From Candidatus Taylorbacteria bacterium (lineage in GTDB: Bacteria; Patescibacteriota; Minisyncoccia; Phycocordibacterales; HO2-43-120), in NCBI GenBank assembly GCA_039934295.1, contig JBDTMN010000011.1:1-39986 (forward strand): a stretch of 39,986 nt of DNA. The letters run 5' to 3'. The translations under genes were made by a program, and so were the position numbers. The notes below the pieces were generated by a model. The model saw nothing but the letters and a program-made list of their open reading frames with translations. It did not search any database and was not told the origin of the DNA. Every line of letters starts with the position of its first letter. The first letter of the stretch is position 1. Shown in pieces: positions 7,632 through 15,785 of the stretch.

Positions 7632-7640
7632 GTCTCTGGC

Positions 7641-7668
7641 ATTATACCCATTTCCGAAAATTCCGCAA
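7641..7668 (-). promoter_or_regulatory. rplY promoter, near-leaderless spacing
   Basis: On the minus strand TTGCGG, a 16-nt spacer and a consensus TATAAT are followed by 9 nt and the rplY ATG. The predicted start leaves only about 0-4 nt of leader, too short for a ribosome-binding site. Confidence 0.7.
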
Positions 7669-7694
7669 CACCATTTTTTATTCTTCTACCGATT

Positions 7695-7810
7695 GTCCAA
7701 AGCGTCTCTTTGGATTGTCTTTAGCTCACTAGCTCACTAGCTCACTAGCTCACTGCTATTATTGCACCTACCCAATTGTCCAAAGAGTTATCCAAAGAGA
7801 CGCTTTGGAC
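7695..7810. repeat. 20-bp perfect inverted repeat enclosing four 8-bp tandem repeats
   Basis: Arms 7695-7714 and 7791-7810 (GTCCAAAGCGTCTCTTTGGA and its complement) are perfect. The loop contains AGCTCACT four times in tandem (7723-7754). A TCCAAAGAG-like word recurs inside the right side. It lies in the 523-bp gene-free spacer between rplY and dnaE, which are divergent. Confidence 0.9.
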
Positions 7811-7976
7811 TTGATGAACGTAAATAGGTGGCAATACTCTCTGATTCTTGTATCGGGCCATAATAAGTTTGATAATAATCAATAGCATCTATTCACTTAT
7901 TCTCACGAATGTGCGAATAGATTGCAAAAATAAATAGTTAGAAAGTCTCAAAGAAATTCATTTTCATCTTTCTCAT

Positions 7977-8072
7977 GATAGTCATTCATTCCACCATTCG
8001 CGCGAATGGTGGAATAAGCTGAACATCATACTTTAGGACAGACAAGGTAAACTACTAAAGTCAGTGACTATC
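7977..8072. other. Possible structured RNA or DNA: three-way junction of nested inverted repeats
   Basis: An outer 8-bp stem (GATAGTCA 7977-7984 with TGACTATC 8065-8072) encloses a 28-bp perfect palindrome (7988-8015) and a second 7-bp stem (ACTTTAG 8030-8036 with CTAAAGT 8055-8061). Together these make a compact three-helix layout about 80 bp upstream of dnaE. I recognise no known ncRNA family (not tmRNA, RNase P or SRP RNA). The rest of the 7632-8154 spacer is AT-rich with no gene. Confidence 0.4.
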
Positions 8073-8141
8073 CGAAGTGAAACTCTTTCCAGATTCTAAA
8101 ATCTATATTCCATATTCTATTTAAGTTATTAGGTTTTGAGT

Positions 8142-8147
8142 TATACT
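8142..8147 (+). promoter_or_regulatory. dnaE -10 element, leaderless spacing
   Basis: TATACT ends 7 nt before the dnaE ATG at 8155. Only a weak -35 (TTTAAG, spacer 16) is visible. Confidence 0.5.
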
Positions 8148-8154
8148 ACCCCAT

Positions 8155-11100
8155 ATGTCAAAATTCATTCATCTCCATACCCATTCGCACTATTCCCTCC
8201 TCTCCGCTCTGCCGAAAATTCCGGAACTTGTGGCCGCGGCAAAAAGCGACGGCGCAAGCGCGCTCGCACTGACCGACAACGGCAACTTGCACGGAGCGAT
8301 AGAATTTTACAAAGAATGTAAGAAAGCTGGCATAAAGCCGATTTTGGGAATTGATGCCTATAAAGCTCTTCGTAGCCGTGGCGACAAGCAGGCAGGAATA
8401 GACAATGCGCGCTCAAGACTCATTCTTTTGGCAAAAGGCACAGAGGGCTACATGAATCTCATAAAATTGGTCACCGCCTCATACCTTGAAGGTTTCTACT
8501 ATAAGCCCAGAATCGATAACGAACTTTTGGAAAAATGGGGAAGCGACTTGGTCTGTATCTCTCCCGCATGGAGCGGAGAAATTTCAGGCCTTCTCAAAAA
8601 TAAAAATTACGAAGGAGCGGAGGAAAAAATTTCGTTTTACAAAAAATTGTTTGGTAAAGAGAATTTCTTTTTGGAAATAACACATCACCCCGAGATTGCG
8701 GGTCATATGGAGCTCATGAAGGAAATCGGGGTTCTCGCTCGCAAGACTGACACTCCCCTCGTGGCTTCGCAGGATGTTTTCTATCTGCATCCGGAAGACA
8801 AAAAAGCCTGGCGCACCCTCATGTCTGTTCAAAATGGAGGCGACATGGGCGAGAAGCGAGAGTTTGGAGGAAGCGACGAAAACTTTTCGTTCATTTCGGG
8901 AAAAGAAATGGAAAAAAATTTTAAAGATTCGCCGGATGCGCTCCTCAATATTGAAAAAGTGAGCGCGCTCTGCAATCTGAAGCTGCCCCTCGGCAAATGG
9001 CTTTTTCCTTCCTATATTCCCAAATCAGGATTATCAACTGACGAGGAGCTTCGAAGAATTGTGTACTTGGGAATAAAAAATCGTGGACTCCCCGAGTCGA
9101 AAGAAGTTCTCGACCGTATCGAATATGAGCTCGGCATTATTTTACAAAAGGGCTACGCCCCCTATTTTCTCGTGGTCGGAGACCTTCTTCGATTTGCCCA
9201 TGAGCAAAAAATTCTCACCACTATTCGAGGCTCGGTTGCAGGCTCCATCGTCACCTATCTCGCGTATATTACGAACGTAAATCCACTCGAATACAAGCTC
9301 CCCTTCGAGCGATTCTTAAATCCCGAGCGCCCGTCCGCGCCCGACATCGACATGGATTTTGCGGATAACCGACGCGATGAGGTCATTGAGTATGCAAAAA
9401 AGAAATACGGCTACGATAAAGTCGCCCAGATCGGAACCTTCGGAACAATGATGGCGCGAGGCGCCGTTCGCGACGTAACTCGCGCTCTGGGATATCCCTA
9501 TGCCTTGGGAGACACGCTCGCAAAAATGATCCCTATGGGCTCGCAAGGCTTCCCCATGACCCTCGACCGCGCGCTTGAAATCGTGCCTGAACTCACGCGA
9601 GAATATGAAAGAGATGCCAAGGCAAAAGAAATCATCGACATCGCAAAAAAAATCGAGGGATGCGCAAGACACATTTCCGTGCATGCCGCGGGCGTGGTCA
9701 TCTCGCCGATTCCGCTTACCGACGTGGTGCCTCTCCAGTACGACACCAAGGGAGAAAACAAAATCATCACCCAGTATGATATGTATTCCATCGATGAAGA
9801 CAACGCCGGGCTTTTGAAATTTGATTTTCTCGGCATAAAAAATCTCTCAATTCTCGCGGAAGCGGTGGAAAATGCAAATCAAAAATACGGCACAAGCATT
9901 GATATTGAAAAAATTCCGATTGATGACAAAAAAACATTCGAGTTACTGGCAAAAGGAGAGACCGCTGGACTTTTCCAGTTAAACGGAACAGGAATGACAG
10001 CGTACTTGAAGCAGTTGAAGCCGACTTCGATTTTGGACATCAATGCCATGGTCGCCCTCTATCGCCCGGGACCGATGGAGTCTATCCCCCAATATATCGA
10101 ACGGAAACACAATCCGATGTTGGTGACATACCTTGATCCTCGTCTCAAAGACATTTTGAGCCAGTCATATGGAGTGATTACTTACCAAGATGATGTTCTG
10201 ATGACCTCAATCAAACTTGGTGGCTTCACCTGGCTTGAAGCTGACAAACTCCGTAAAGCGATGGGCAAAAAAATTCCCCGAGAGATGGAAGCGCAGAAAG
10301 AAAAACTCCTTGAAGGGCTCGTGAAAAATGGCATGAGTCAGACAAAAGCCAATACATTATGGAAACTTATCGAACCCTTTGCGGCATATGGATTCGGAAA
10401 AGCTCACGCCGCAAGCTACGGTAGGGTGGCGTACCAAACTGCGTATATGAAAGCCAATTTCCCTGCTGTATATATGTCAAGCGTTCTCTCCGCCGACTCC
10501 GGCGATGTGGAAAAAATCGGGGAAATCATTGCCGAGTGCAAGCGCATGGAAATTCCTGTACTCCCGCCGGATATCAATGAAAGCGCGAGCCAATTTACCG
10601 TGGTCGGAGATTTGAAAGAGGGAGTCAGCGAAAAAATCCGCTTCGGGTTGACGACAATTAAAAATTTTGGAGAAGGAATCGCGGACATAATAATTGGCGA
10701 ACGGGGAAAAAACGGCAAATTCAAGTCACTCGCTGATTTTCTGGAAAGAATTAAAGACAGAAACCTAAACAAAAAATCGTTGGAGGCCTTGGTGAAATGC
10801 GGAGCGATGGACGCATTTGGAGAGAGGGGAGAGATGCTCGGAAATATTGAAGGATTGCTCTCGTACAACAAAGAAAACAAACTCGCGGACAATCATAACT
10901 CGCTTTTCGGGGATGCCGAGATTCACACGTCTTTTTTGAAATTGAATCCGATGCCACCGGCAGCACAAAATGAGAAACTCACCTGGGAAAAAGAGCTCCT
11001 CGGCCTTTACATCTCGGGACATCCATTGGACCACATGAAAGAGAAGCTCGAGAAACAAGGGAACTCAATTAAAAAAATCAAGGAGGGACTCAAGGAAGGA

Positions 11101-11343
11101 ATGGTCACCGTAGTTGCGGGCATTATTGAAGAAATTCGTCCCCTCCTCACCAAAAATGGAGAGCAAATGCTTTTTATCCGATTAGCGGATTATACCGGCT
11201 CGATTGAAACTGTTGTTTTTCCGCGGGTGTTTTCCGAATACAAAGCTCTTCTTCGACCCGAAGCCTGCGTTGCTTTCAAAGCAAAATTTTCCCTTCGAAA
11301 TGACACCCCCTCACTCATTGTTGAGAAAGTGAAAGCTCTATAA
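8155..11343 (+). CDS. dnaE: DNA polymerase III alpha subunit
   Basis: 1062 aa, about 100 shorter than E. coli DnaE. The N-terminal PHP domain begins HLHTHSHYSLL, the polymerase palm contains PDIDMDF (around residue 398), and helix-hairpin-helix and OB-fold regions (VTVVAGIIEEIRPLLTKNGEQM...GSIETVVFPRVF) end the protein. It is the catalytic subunit of the replicative polymerase. The gene is monocistronic: it is divergent from rplY and has a leaderless-type promoter with no SD. A separate promoter precedes the next gene. Confidence 0.97.
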   Translation: MSKFIHLHTHSHYSLLSALPKIPELVAAAKSDGASALALTDNGNLHGAIEFYKECKKAGIKPILGIDAYKALRSRGDKQAGIDNARSRLILLAKGTEGYMNLIKLVTASYLEGFYYKPRIDNELLEKWGSDLVCISPAWSGEISGLLKNKNYEGAEEKISFYKKLFGKENFFLEITHHPEIAGHMELMKEIGVLARKTDTPLVASQDVFYLHPEDKKAWRTLMSVQNGGDMGEKREFGGSDENFSFISGKEMEKNFKDSPDALLNIEKVSALCNLKLPLGKWLFPSYIPKSGLSTDEELRRIVYLGIKNRGLPESKEVLDRIEYELGIILQKGYAPYFLVVGDLLRFAHEQKILTTIRGSVAGSIVTYLAYITNVNPLEYKLPFERFLNPERPSAPDIDMDFADNRRDEVIEYAKKKYGYDKVAQIGTFGTMMARGAVRDVTRALGYPYALGDTLAKMIPMGSQGFPMTLDRALEIVPELTREYERDAKAKEIIDIAKKIEGCARHISVHAAGVVISPIPLTDVVPLQYDTKGENKIITQYDMYSIDEDNAGLLKFDFLGIKNLSILAEAVENANQKYGTSIDIEKIPIDDKKTFELLAKGETAGLFQLNGTGMTAYLKQLKPTSILDINAMVALYRPGPMESIPQYIERKHNPMLVTYLDPRLKDILSQSYGVITYQDDVLMTSIKLGGFTWLEADKLRKAMGKKIPREMEAQKEKLLEGLVKNGMSQTKANTLWKLIEPFAAYGFGKAHAASYGRVAYQTAYMKANFPAVYMSSVLSADSGDVEKIGEIIAECKRMEIPVLPPDINESASQFTVVGDLKEGVSEKIRFGLTTIKNFGEGIADIIIGERGKNGKFKSLADFLERIKDRNLNKKSLEALVKCGAMDAFGERGEMLGNIEGLLSYNKENKLADNHNSLFGDAEIHTSFLKLNPMPPAAQNEKLTWEKELLGLYISGHPLDHMKEKLEKQGNSIKKIKEGLKEGMVTVVAGIIEEIRPLLTKNGEQMLFIRLADYTGSIETVVFPRVFSEYKALLRPEACVAFKAKFSLRNDTPSLIVEKVKAL

Positions 11344-11349
11344 TTTTTC

Positions 11350-11377
11350 TTGACAAAAATAATTTTCAGTTTACAGT
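11350..11377 (+). promoter_or_regulatory. Promoter upstream of the 115-aa unknown gene
   Basis: A consensus TTGACA starts 7 nt after the dnaE stop, followed by a 16-nt spacer and TACAGT. The predicted leader to the ATG at 11435 is about 50 nt, with no SD. Confidence 0.55.
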
Positions 11378-11434
11378 ACTGAAAGCAACTCGCACACGGT
11401 TCATACACACAAAATCCAAAAAACCAGAAATCCT

Positions 11435-11782
11435 ATGAAAAAGAGAGAAATCGGTCTTGTCGTAATCGTCGGAAATAACTTTTTCCGAGTAACACCAACT
11501 GGGGATGATAAAAAATTTACCCTCGAGGTAATCGAAAGCCCGTCAGCCGACAATTACCCGAAACCTTCCGAGATCAGTACAGATGCATTCTGCATGAAGT
11601 TTCCGCCGTCACTCAAAGTTTTTGGACCTATTTACTTTGACATTCAGGGTGTGGCCGGCTCCGGATTGGTAGGTGTCCAGCAACTGACACACACGGATCC
11701 CGCCATGGGATGGCAGGTTTCTGACGGCGGCGCAATCTTTCGTGGAAACATCCGATCTTACCTCGCCACTTTTCCGCAATAA
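11435..11782 (+). CDS. Hypothetical protein, 115 aa
   Basis: A soluble protein with no signal peptide or membrane segment. It starts MKKREIGLVVIVGNNFFRV and ends IRSYLATFPQ, with a predominantly beta-strand look (alternating V/I/F) and one Cys. It has its own promoter and its own terminator, so it is a single-gene unit between dnaE and thrS. I do not recognise the family and no catalytic motif is visible. Confidence 0.65.
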   Translation: MKKREIGLVVIVGNNFFRVTPTGDDKKFTLEVIESPSADNYPKPSEISTDAFCMKFPPSLKVFGPIYFDIQGVAGSGLVGVQQLTHTDPAMGWQVSDGGAIFRGNIRSYLATFPQ

Positions 11783-11799
11783 GCGCTTCCATTCCTTCA

Positions 11800-11829
11800 A
11801 CACGGACACCTAATGCTCCGTGTTTTCTT
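11800..11829 (+). terminator. Rho-independent terminator
   Basis: ACACGGA (11800-11806) pairs with TCCGTGT (11817-11823), followed by TTTCTTT. It ends the 115-aa gene and runs directly into the -35 of thrS. Confidence 0.7.
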
Positions 11830-11858
11830 TTGCTAGAATCTCCTGAAACTGCTATCAT
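11830..11858 (+). promoter_or_regulatory. thrS promoter, leaderless spacing
   Basis: TTGCTA, 17-nt spacer, TATCAT, then 6 nt to the thrS ATG. There is no room for a leader, so no T-box or thrS operator can lie in the mRNA. Confidence 0.65.
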
Positions 11859-11864
11859 TTCAAC

Positions 11865-13673
11865 ATGAAATCGACTGAAAACCTGCCTAAATTAAGACAC
11901 TCTCTTGCTCACCTTCTTGCCGCGGCGGTTCTTGAGCTTTATCCGGATGCCTTAAATACCATCGGCCCAGCAATCGACAATGGTTTTTATTATGACTTTG
12001 AATTTAGCGCGCCAATATCTGACAAGAATCTCAAAAAAATTGAGAACAAAATGCGGGAGATTCTCAAGCACTGGGATGTTTTTGAGCATATTGATGCAAG
12101 TGTAAAAGAAGCTCAAACTATTTTTGCAAACAATCCTTATAAATCTGAATTGATTGAAGAAATAAACGCTAAGGGTGAAAAAATCACTCTCTATTATTCC
12201 GGCCCGAAAAAATCACTTCCCTCTCTCTCCGATTTAAAAGCTAACACCTTACACCTTACACCTAACACCTTCCTCGACCTATGTAGAGGCGGACACGTCG
12301 AAGATATCGAGGAGTTGAAAAAATCTGCATGGAAACTCTCTCACATTGCTGGAGCGTATTGGCGAGGCGACGAGAAAAATAAAATGCTCACCCGCATCTA
12401 TGGGCTTGCCTTTGAGAGTAAAGAAGAACTTGAGGCATACGAGAAGCAGACTGAGGAAGCAAAAAAACGCGACCATAAAAAACTCGGCCGAGAACTCGGC
12501 CTTTTCATATTTTCTGATCTTGTTGGTCCGGGCCTGCCAATTTATACATTTAAGGGAGCGGCAGTTAGAAGAGAGATTATCAATTTTTCAAATGAATTGC
12601 AGAAGGAAATCGGCTACCAAGAGGTCCACACGCCGAACATGAACAAAGCCGAGCTTTTTAAGGTATCTGGGCATTATGAGAAATTCCGAGAAGATATGTT
12701 TAAAGTGTCATCGCAATACACAAAAGAAGAATACTTCTTGAAGCCGATGAACTGTCCTCAGCACACGCAAATTTTTTCTTCGGAAAACCGAAGCTACAGA
12801 GATTTGCCGATTCGAATTTCTGATTTCGCAAATCTGTATCGCGACGAAAAGCCAGGACAGCTCTCTGGCCTTACGCGCCTTCGTTCCTTTTCACAGGATG
12901 ATGGACATTCCTTTTGCAGAGAAGACCAGATAAAGGAAGAATTTACGTCAGTGCTTGGAGCCATACAAAAAGCACTCAAGGTGTATGGCATGAGTTACAA
13001 AATCCGACTATCTCTTTGGGATGAGACAAAGAGAGAGAAATATTTGGGTGAACCCGCGGTTTGGGAAAAATCTCAAAAAATCCTCGAGGAAATTCTCAAA
13101 GAGAGAGGAGTTGATTATTTTGTCGGAATTGGAGAAGCAGCCATCTATGGTCCAAAAATGGATGTAATCACGACAGATTCAATTGGTCGTGAATGGCAAA
13201 TTTCTACAATACAGCTTGATTTCATCATGCCAGAACGCTTCGGATTAAAATATACAGATAAAGATGGCAAAGAAAAAACTCCAGTGATGATTCATCGCGC
13301 TCTTGTCGGCTCCCCTGAAAGATTTCTCGGTATCTTAATCGAGCATTATGCCGGTAACTTCCCTCTCTGGCTTTCTCCGGTGCAAGTTAAGATTATTCCG
13401 GTCCGGGAAAATCACAACACCTATGCAGAAGAAGTTTACGGTGAACTGCGCAAAAATAATATTCGAGTAGAAATTGATATTGATGATGAAAACCTTGGAA
13501 AAAAAGTGAGGAAAGCAAAAGTAGAAAAAATCCCCTACTTTATCATCATCGGTGACAAAGACCTCGAAGCAAGAAAGGTTACTCTCGAATCCCGCGACCA
13601 TGGCAATTTGGGCCAGCTCGACTCAAACGAAGTTCTCGTAAAATTACAGAAAGAAATTGAGGAGAAAAAGTAA
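11865..13673 (+). CDS. thrS: Threonyl-tRNA synthetase lacking the TGS domain
   Basis: 602 aa. The protein begins directly at the N2 editing domain: HSLAH (His12, His16) and DLCRGGH (Cys140, His144) supply the editing-site residues. The usual ~60-aa N-terminal TGS domain is missing. The class II catalytic core (about 215-500) has MNCPQH, the zinc-ligand Cys, and motif 3 around HRALVGSPERFLGILIEHYAG; the anticodon-binding domain ends the protein. An insertion of about 20 residues precedes DLCRGGH, and residues 126-135 of it are encoded by four 7-bp tandem repeats. It charges tRNA-Thr. It is probably cotranscribed with the DedA gene downstream. Confidence 0.96.
   Translation: MKSTENLPKLRHSLAHLLAAAVLELYPDALNTIGPAIDNGFYYDFEFSAPISDKNLKKIENKMREILKHWDVFEHIDASVKEAQTIFANNPYKSELIEEINAKGEKITLYYSGPKKSLPSLSDLKANTLHLTPNTFLDLCRGGHVEDIEELKKSAWKLSHIAGAYWRGDEKNKMLTRIYGLAFESKEELEAYEKQTEEAKKRDHKKLGRELGLFIFSDLVGPGLPIYTFKGAAVRREIINFSNELQKEIGYQEVHTPNMNKAELFKVSGHYEKFREDMFKVSSQYTKEEYFLKPMNCPQHTQIFSSENRSYRDLPIRISDFANLYRDEKPGQLSGLTRLRSFSQDDGHSFCREDQIKEEFTSVLGAIQKALKVYGMSYKIRLSLWDETKREKYLGEPAVWEKSQKILEEILKERGVDYFVGIGEAAIYGPKMDVITTDSIGREWQISTIQLDFIMPERFGLKYTDKDGKEKTPVMIHRALVGSPERFLGILIEHYAGNFPLWLSPVQVKIIPVRENHNTYAEEVYGELRKNNIRVEIDIDDENLGKKVRKAKVEKIPYFIIIGDKDLEARKVTLESRDHGNLGQLDSNEVLVKLQKEIEEKK
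12241..12268 (+). repeat. Four 7-bp tandem repeats inside the thrS coding sequence
   Basis: CTAACAC, CTTACAC, CTTACAC, CTAACAC run without gaps. Because 7 is not a multiple of 3, each copy is read in a different frame, giving ANTLHLTPNT. It lies in a lineage-specific insertion of the editing domain. Confidence 0.9.
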
Positions 13674-13680
13674 AATAATA

Positions 13681-14385
13681 GTGATAAATTCCACTTTCAA
13701 AAACATCCTCAAAATCCTAGCAATTCCGCTGATTCTTCTTTTTGCCTACCTCTCGATGGTCTTGTTATGGAAAGTGTTTCATTTTCCCTCCCCGGATGAA
13801 CTGACTGAAATCGCTCGACGGTATTTTGAGATGTATGGTTTATGGATTGTTTTTGTGAGCGCTCTCATCGAAGGATTCTTGATTATCGGCCAATATTTCC
13901 CGGGTGGATTCGTAATTTTTATCGGAGTAGTGGCGGCACGAGGTAATATATTTTCTGTAATTGAGGTCCTCGTAGTCGTAGGTATCGCCTTTTTCATCTC
14001 TTATTATTTAAATTACCTTATGGGGAGATACGGCTGGTATAAGATCTTTCTCAAATTTGGTTTAAGAAATCCTATCGAACGAGCAGAAGAAAAATTATCT
14101 AGGCATACCCTGACTGCAATTTTAGGTAGCTACTGGGAACCAAACCTTGCTTCCATTACAGCCACAGCTGCTGGAATTCTACGCATAAAGACGGAAAAGT
14201 TTCTCGTCGGTTCGCTCTTGGGAATTATTATCTGGAATACATTCTGGGGTATTGTTGTTTATTTTATAGGCGAAGCGCTTTTACACAATCAAACCCCGGT
14301 TTATCTTTCAATTATAAGTTTCTGGTGTTTTTTGATTCTTCTAAAAGTTTTTGTTATCGACAAGAAAAACAATACCCCCAATTAA
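13681..14385 (+). CDS. DedA-family membrane protein
   Basis: 234 aa from the GTG at 13681, 7 nt after the thrS stop; an in-frame TTG at 13657 would overlap thrS by 17 nt. About five hydrophobic segments are present, with the DedA/SNARE-associated signature region (FVSALIEGFLIIGQYFPGGFVIFIGVVAARG and a GRYGWYKIFLKFG segment, where the family has GR-x-x-G). Members act as lipid or envelope transporters, for example undecaprenyl-phosphate recycling; the substrate here cannot be told from sequence. Cotranscription with thrS is likely from the spacing. Confidence 0.8.
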   Translation: MINSTFKNILKILAIPLILLFAYLSMVLLWKVFHFPSPDELTEIARRYFEMYGLWIVFVSALIEGFLIIGQYFPGGFVIFIGVVAARGNIFSVIEVLVVVGIAFFISYYLNYLMGRYGWYKIFLKFGLRNPIERAEEKLSRHTLTAILGSYWEPNLASITATAAGILRIKTEKFLVGSLLGIIIWNTFWGIVVYFIGEALLHNQTPVYLSIISFWCFLILLKVFVIDKKNNTPN

Positions 14386-14417
14386 TTACCGAGCTCTCCG
14401 AGCTCTATTCAGCCCTC

Positions 14418-14442
14418 TGTGTCAACCTGCCACGTTGACACA
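14418..14442. terminator. Possible bidirectional hairpin between convergent genes
   Basis: TGTGTCAAC and GTTGACACA form a perfect 9-bp stem with a 7-nt loop, between the convergent DedA and uvrC genes. No strong T tract follows on either strand, so termination is inferred from position. Confidence 0.45.
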
Positions 14443-14489
14443 TCTTTAGGCGCGCCAAGCGCAAGTTCCACACCTCTGAATCCTATGTA

Positions 14490-15761
14490 TTAAAGAAAAC
14501 TTCCCCTTCGCATCTTGCGGTGATATTTAATGGCGAAACGGTGCGCTTCGCTGTTTAGGAGGAGAATTTCTTTTTTGTATTTTTGAATAATATTTTCTAG
14601 TCCGAGCATGGACTCCGGACGATGTTTTTCGTTTTTCGTGACAGCAATGACTGCAATATCAAATCCCCTGCCTGCTAAAAGCGCTTCGGCGGCTCTTTTT
14701 TGTGCAATTCCTCCATCCACGACTATTACATTGGGATAAGGCCATTCACTGTGATTAAGTCTTCGATTGAGAGTTTCTTCTAAAGCCGAAATATCGTTTA
14801 CACCCTTCTGGCCTCGAATTTTAAACAACCGATAGTCGGACTTTTTTATGTGGTTCTCTTCAAGCACAACCATCACCCCTCCCATGTTGCTTCCGCTCAT
14901 GTGAGCGATGTCGTAGCCTTCCATGCGAAAGACTCCTTCACCCTTCGGTTTTATCAAGGTCGGGCCTTGATATGAATCGAGTCGTTCCGCTTTTATGAGA
15001 GACACGTCCTGAATATGGGTTAGAGCAAAAATAGTTTTTTTTGTCGTTTGAGCTTTTTCAAATTCCAGGTTTTTTGCGTATTCTTTCATCTCTCGGTTCA
15101 ACTTTTTTAGGAGATCGCCCTTTTTTCCCTCAAAAAAAAGCTTGAGATTTTGAATAATCCGCCCGTACTCTTTCTTTGAGATTTCTCCGGTACAAACCCC
15201 CGGGCACAATCCTATCTGGCGATTGAAGCAAGGTTTACCTGTCACATTGCTTCCATTCGGAGAATCTGAAACAGGTGTGCACTTGTCCCTATATCCAAAA
15301 ATTCTACGAATAATTTTCATCCCCTCTTTTAAAACCCCGCCCTGCGGATAGGGGCCGAAAATATATTTGAATTTCCCCTTCGGAACTTGGTCTTCCAAGT
15401 CTTTGCCCCGCATCATGAGCACTCGCGGATATTCTTCATCAGTGAAAACAACGTAGTTGAAGCTCTTATCATCCTTTTCCAGCGTATTGTATTTCGGCTG
15501 ATACTTTTTTATGAGATTGGCTTCGAGAATAATCCCTTCGAGCACCGAGTCCGCCTGAATACATTCGACGGTAGTCGCCAAGGTTACCATGTCAATCAAA
15601 AACACTCCCCTCGTTTTTATGAGATCTTTCCCAAAGTAGCTCTTCACGCGGTCTCGAAGCGACGTTGCTCGCCCTATGTAAAGTATCGTCTCTCCTCGCT
15701 TGAAGAAATACACTCCCGGAGCATCGGGAATTTTCAATTTTGACAATTCTTGACCCTTCAT
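14490..15761 (-). CDS. uvrC: Excinuclease ABC subunit C, truncated form
   Basis: 423 aa against about 600 in E. coli. The N-terminal GIY-YIG nuclease (GVYFFKRGETILYIGRA ... RVKSYF, residues ~15-90), a cysteine cluster (CFNRQIGLCPGVC), a UVR-like segment (NLEFEKAQTTKKTI) and the RNase H-like second nuclease (GYDIAHMSG, VIVVDGG, NSEAHRFAIKYHR) are present. The C-terminal helix-hairpin-helix pair is absent; the protein stops just after the last nuclease motif. It makes both incisions in nucleotide excision repair. It starts 24 nt after the uvrA stop, so the two are probably one operon. Confidence 0.94.
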   Translation of the reverse strand: MKGQELSKLKIPDAPGVYFFKRGETILYIGRATSLRDRVKSYFGKDLIKTRGVFLIDMVTLATTVECIQADSVLEGIILEANLIKKYQPKYNTLEKDDKSFNYVVFTDEEYPRVLMMRGKDLEDQVPKGKFKYIFGPYPQGGVLKEGMKIIRRIFGYRDKCTPVSDSPNGSNVTGKPCFNRQIGLCPGVCTGEISKKEYGRIIQNLKLFFEGKKGDLLKKLNREMKEYAKNLEFEKAQTTKKTIFALTHIQDVSLIKAERLDSYQGPTLIKPKGEGVFRMEGYDIAHMSGSNMGGVMVVLEENHIKKSDYRLFKIRGQKGVNDISALEETLNRRLNHSEWPYPNVIVVDGGIAQKRAAEALLAGRGFDIAVIAVTKNEKHRPESMLGLENIIQKYKKEILLLNSEAHRFAIKYHRKMRRGSFL

Positions 15762-15785
15762 GATTGTAAATGATGTTCGAGCTTT

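Noticed and set aside
7723-7754. CRISPR-like array
   Set aside because: The units are 8 bp in direct tandem with no spacers, and no cas genes are present. The same holds for the heptad arrays.
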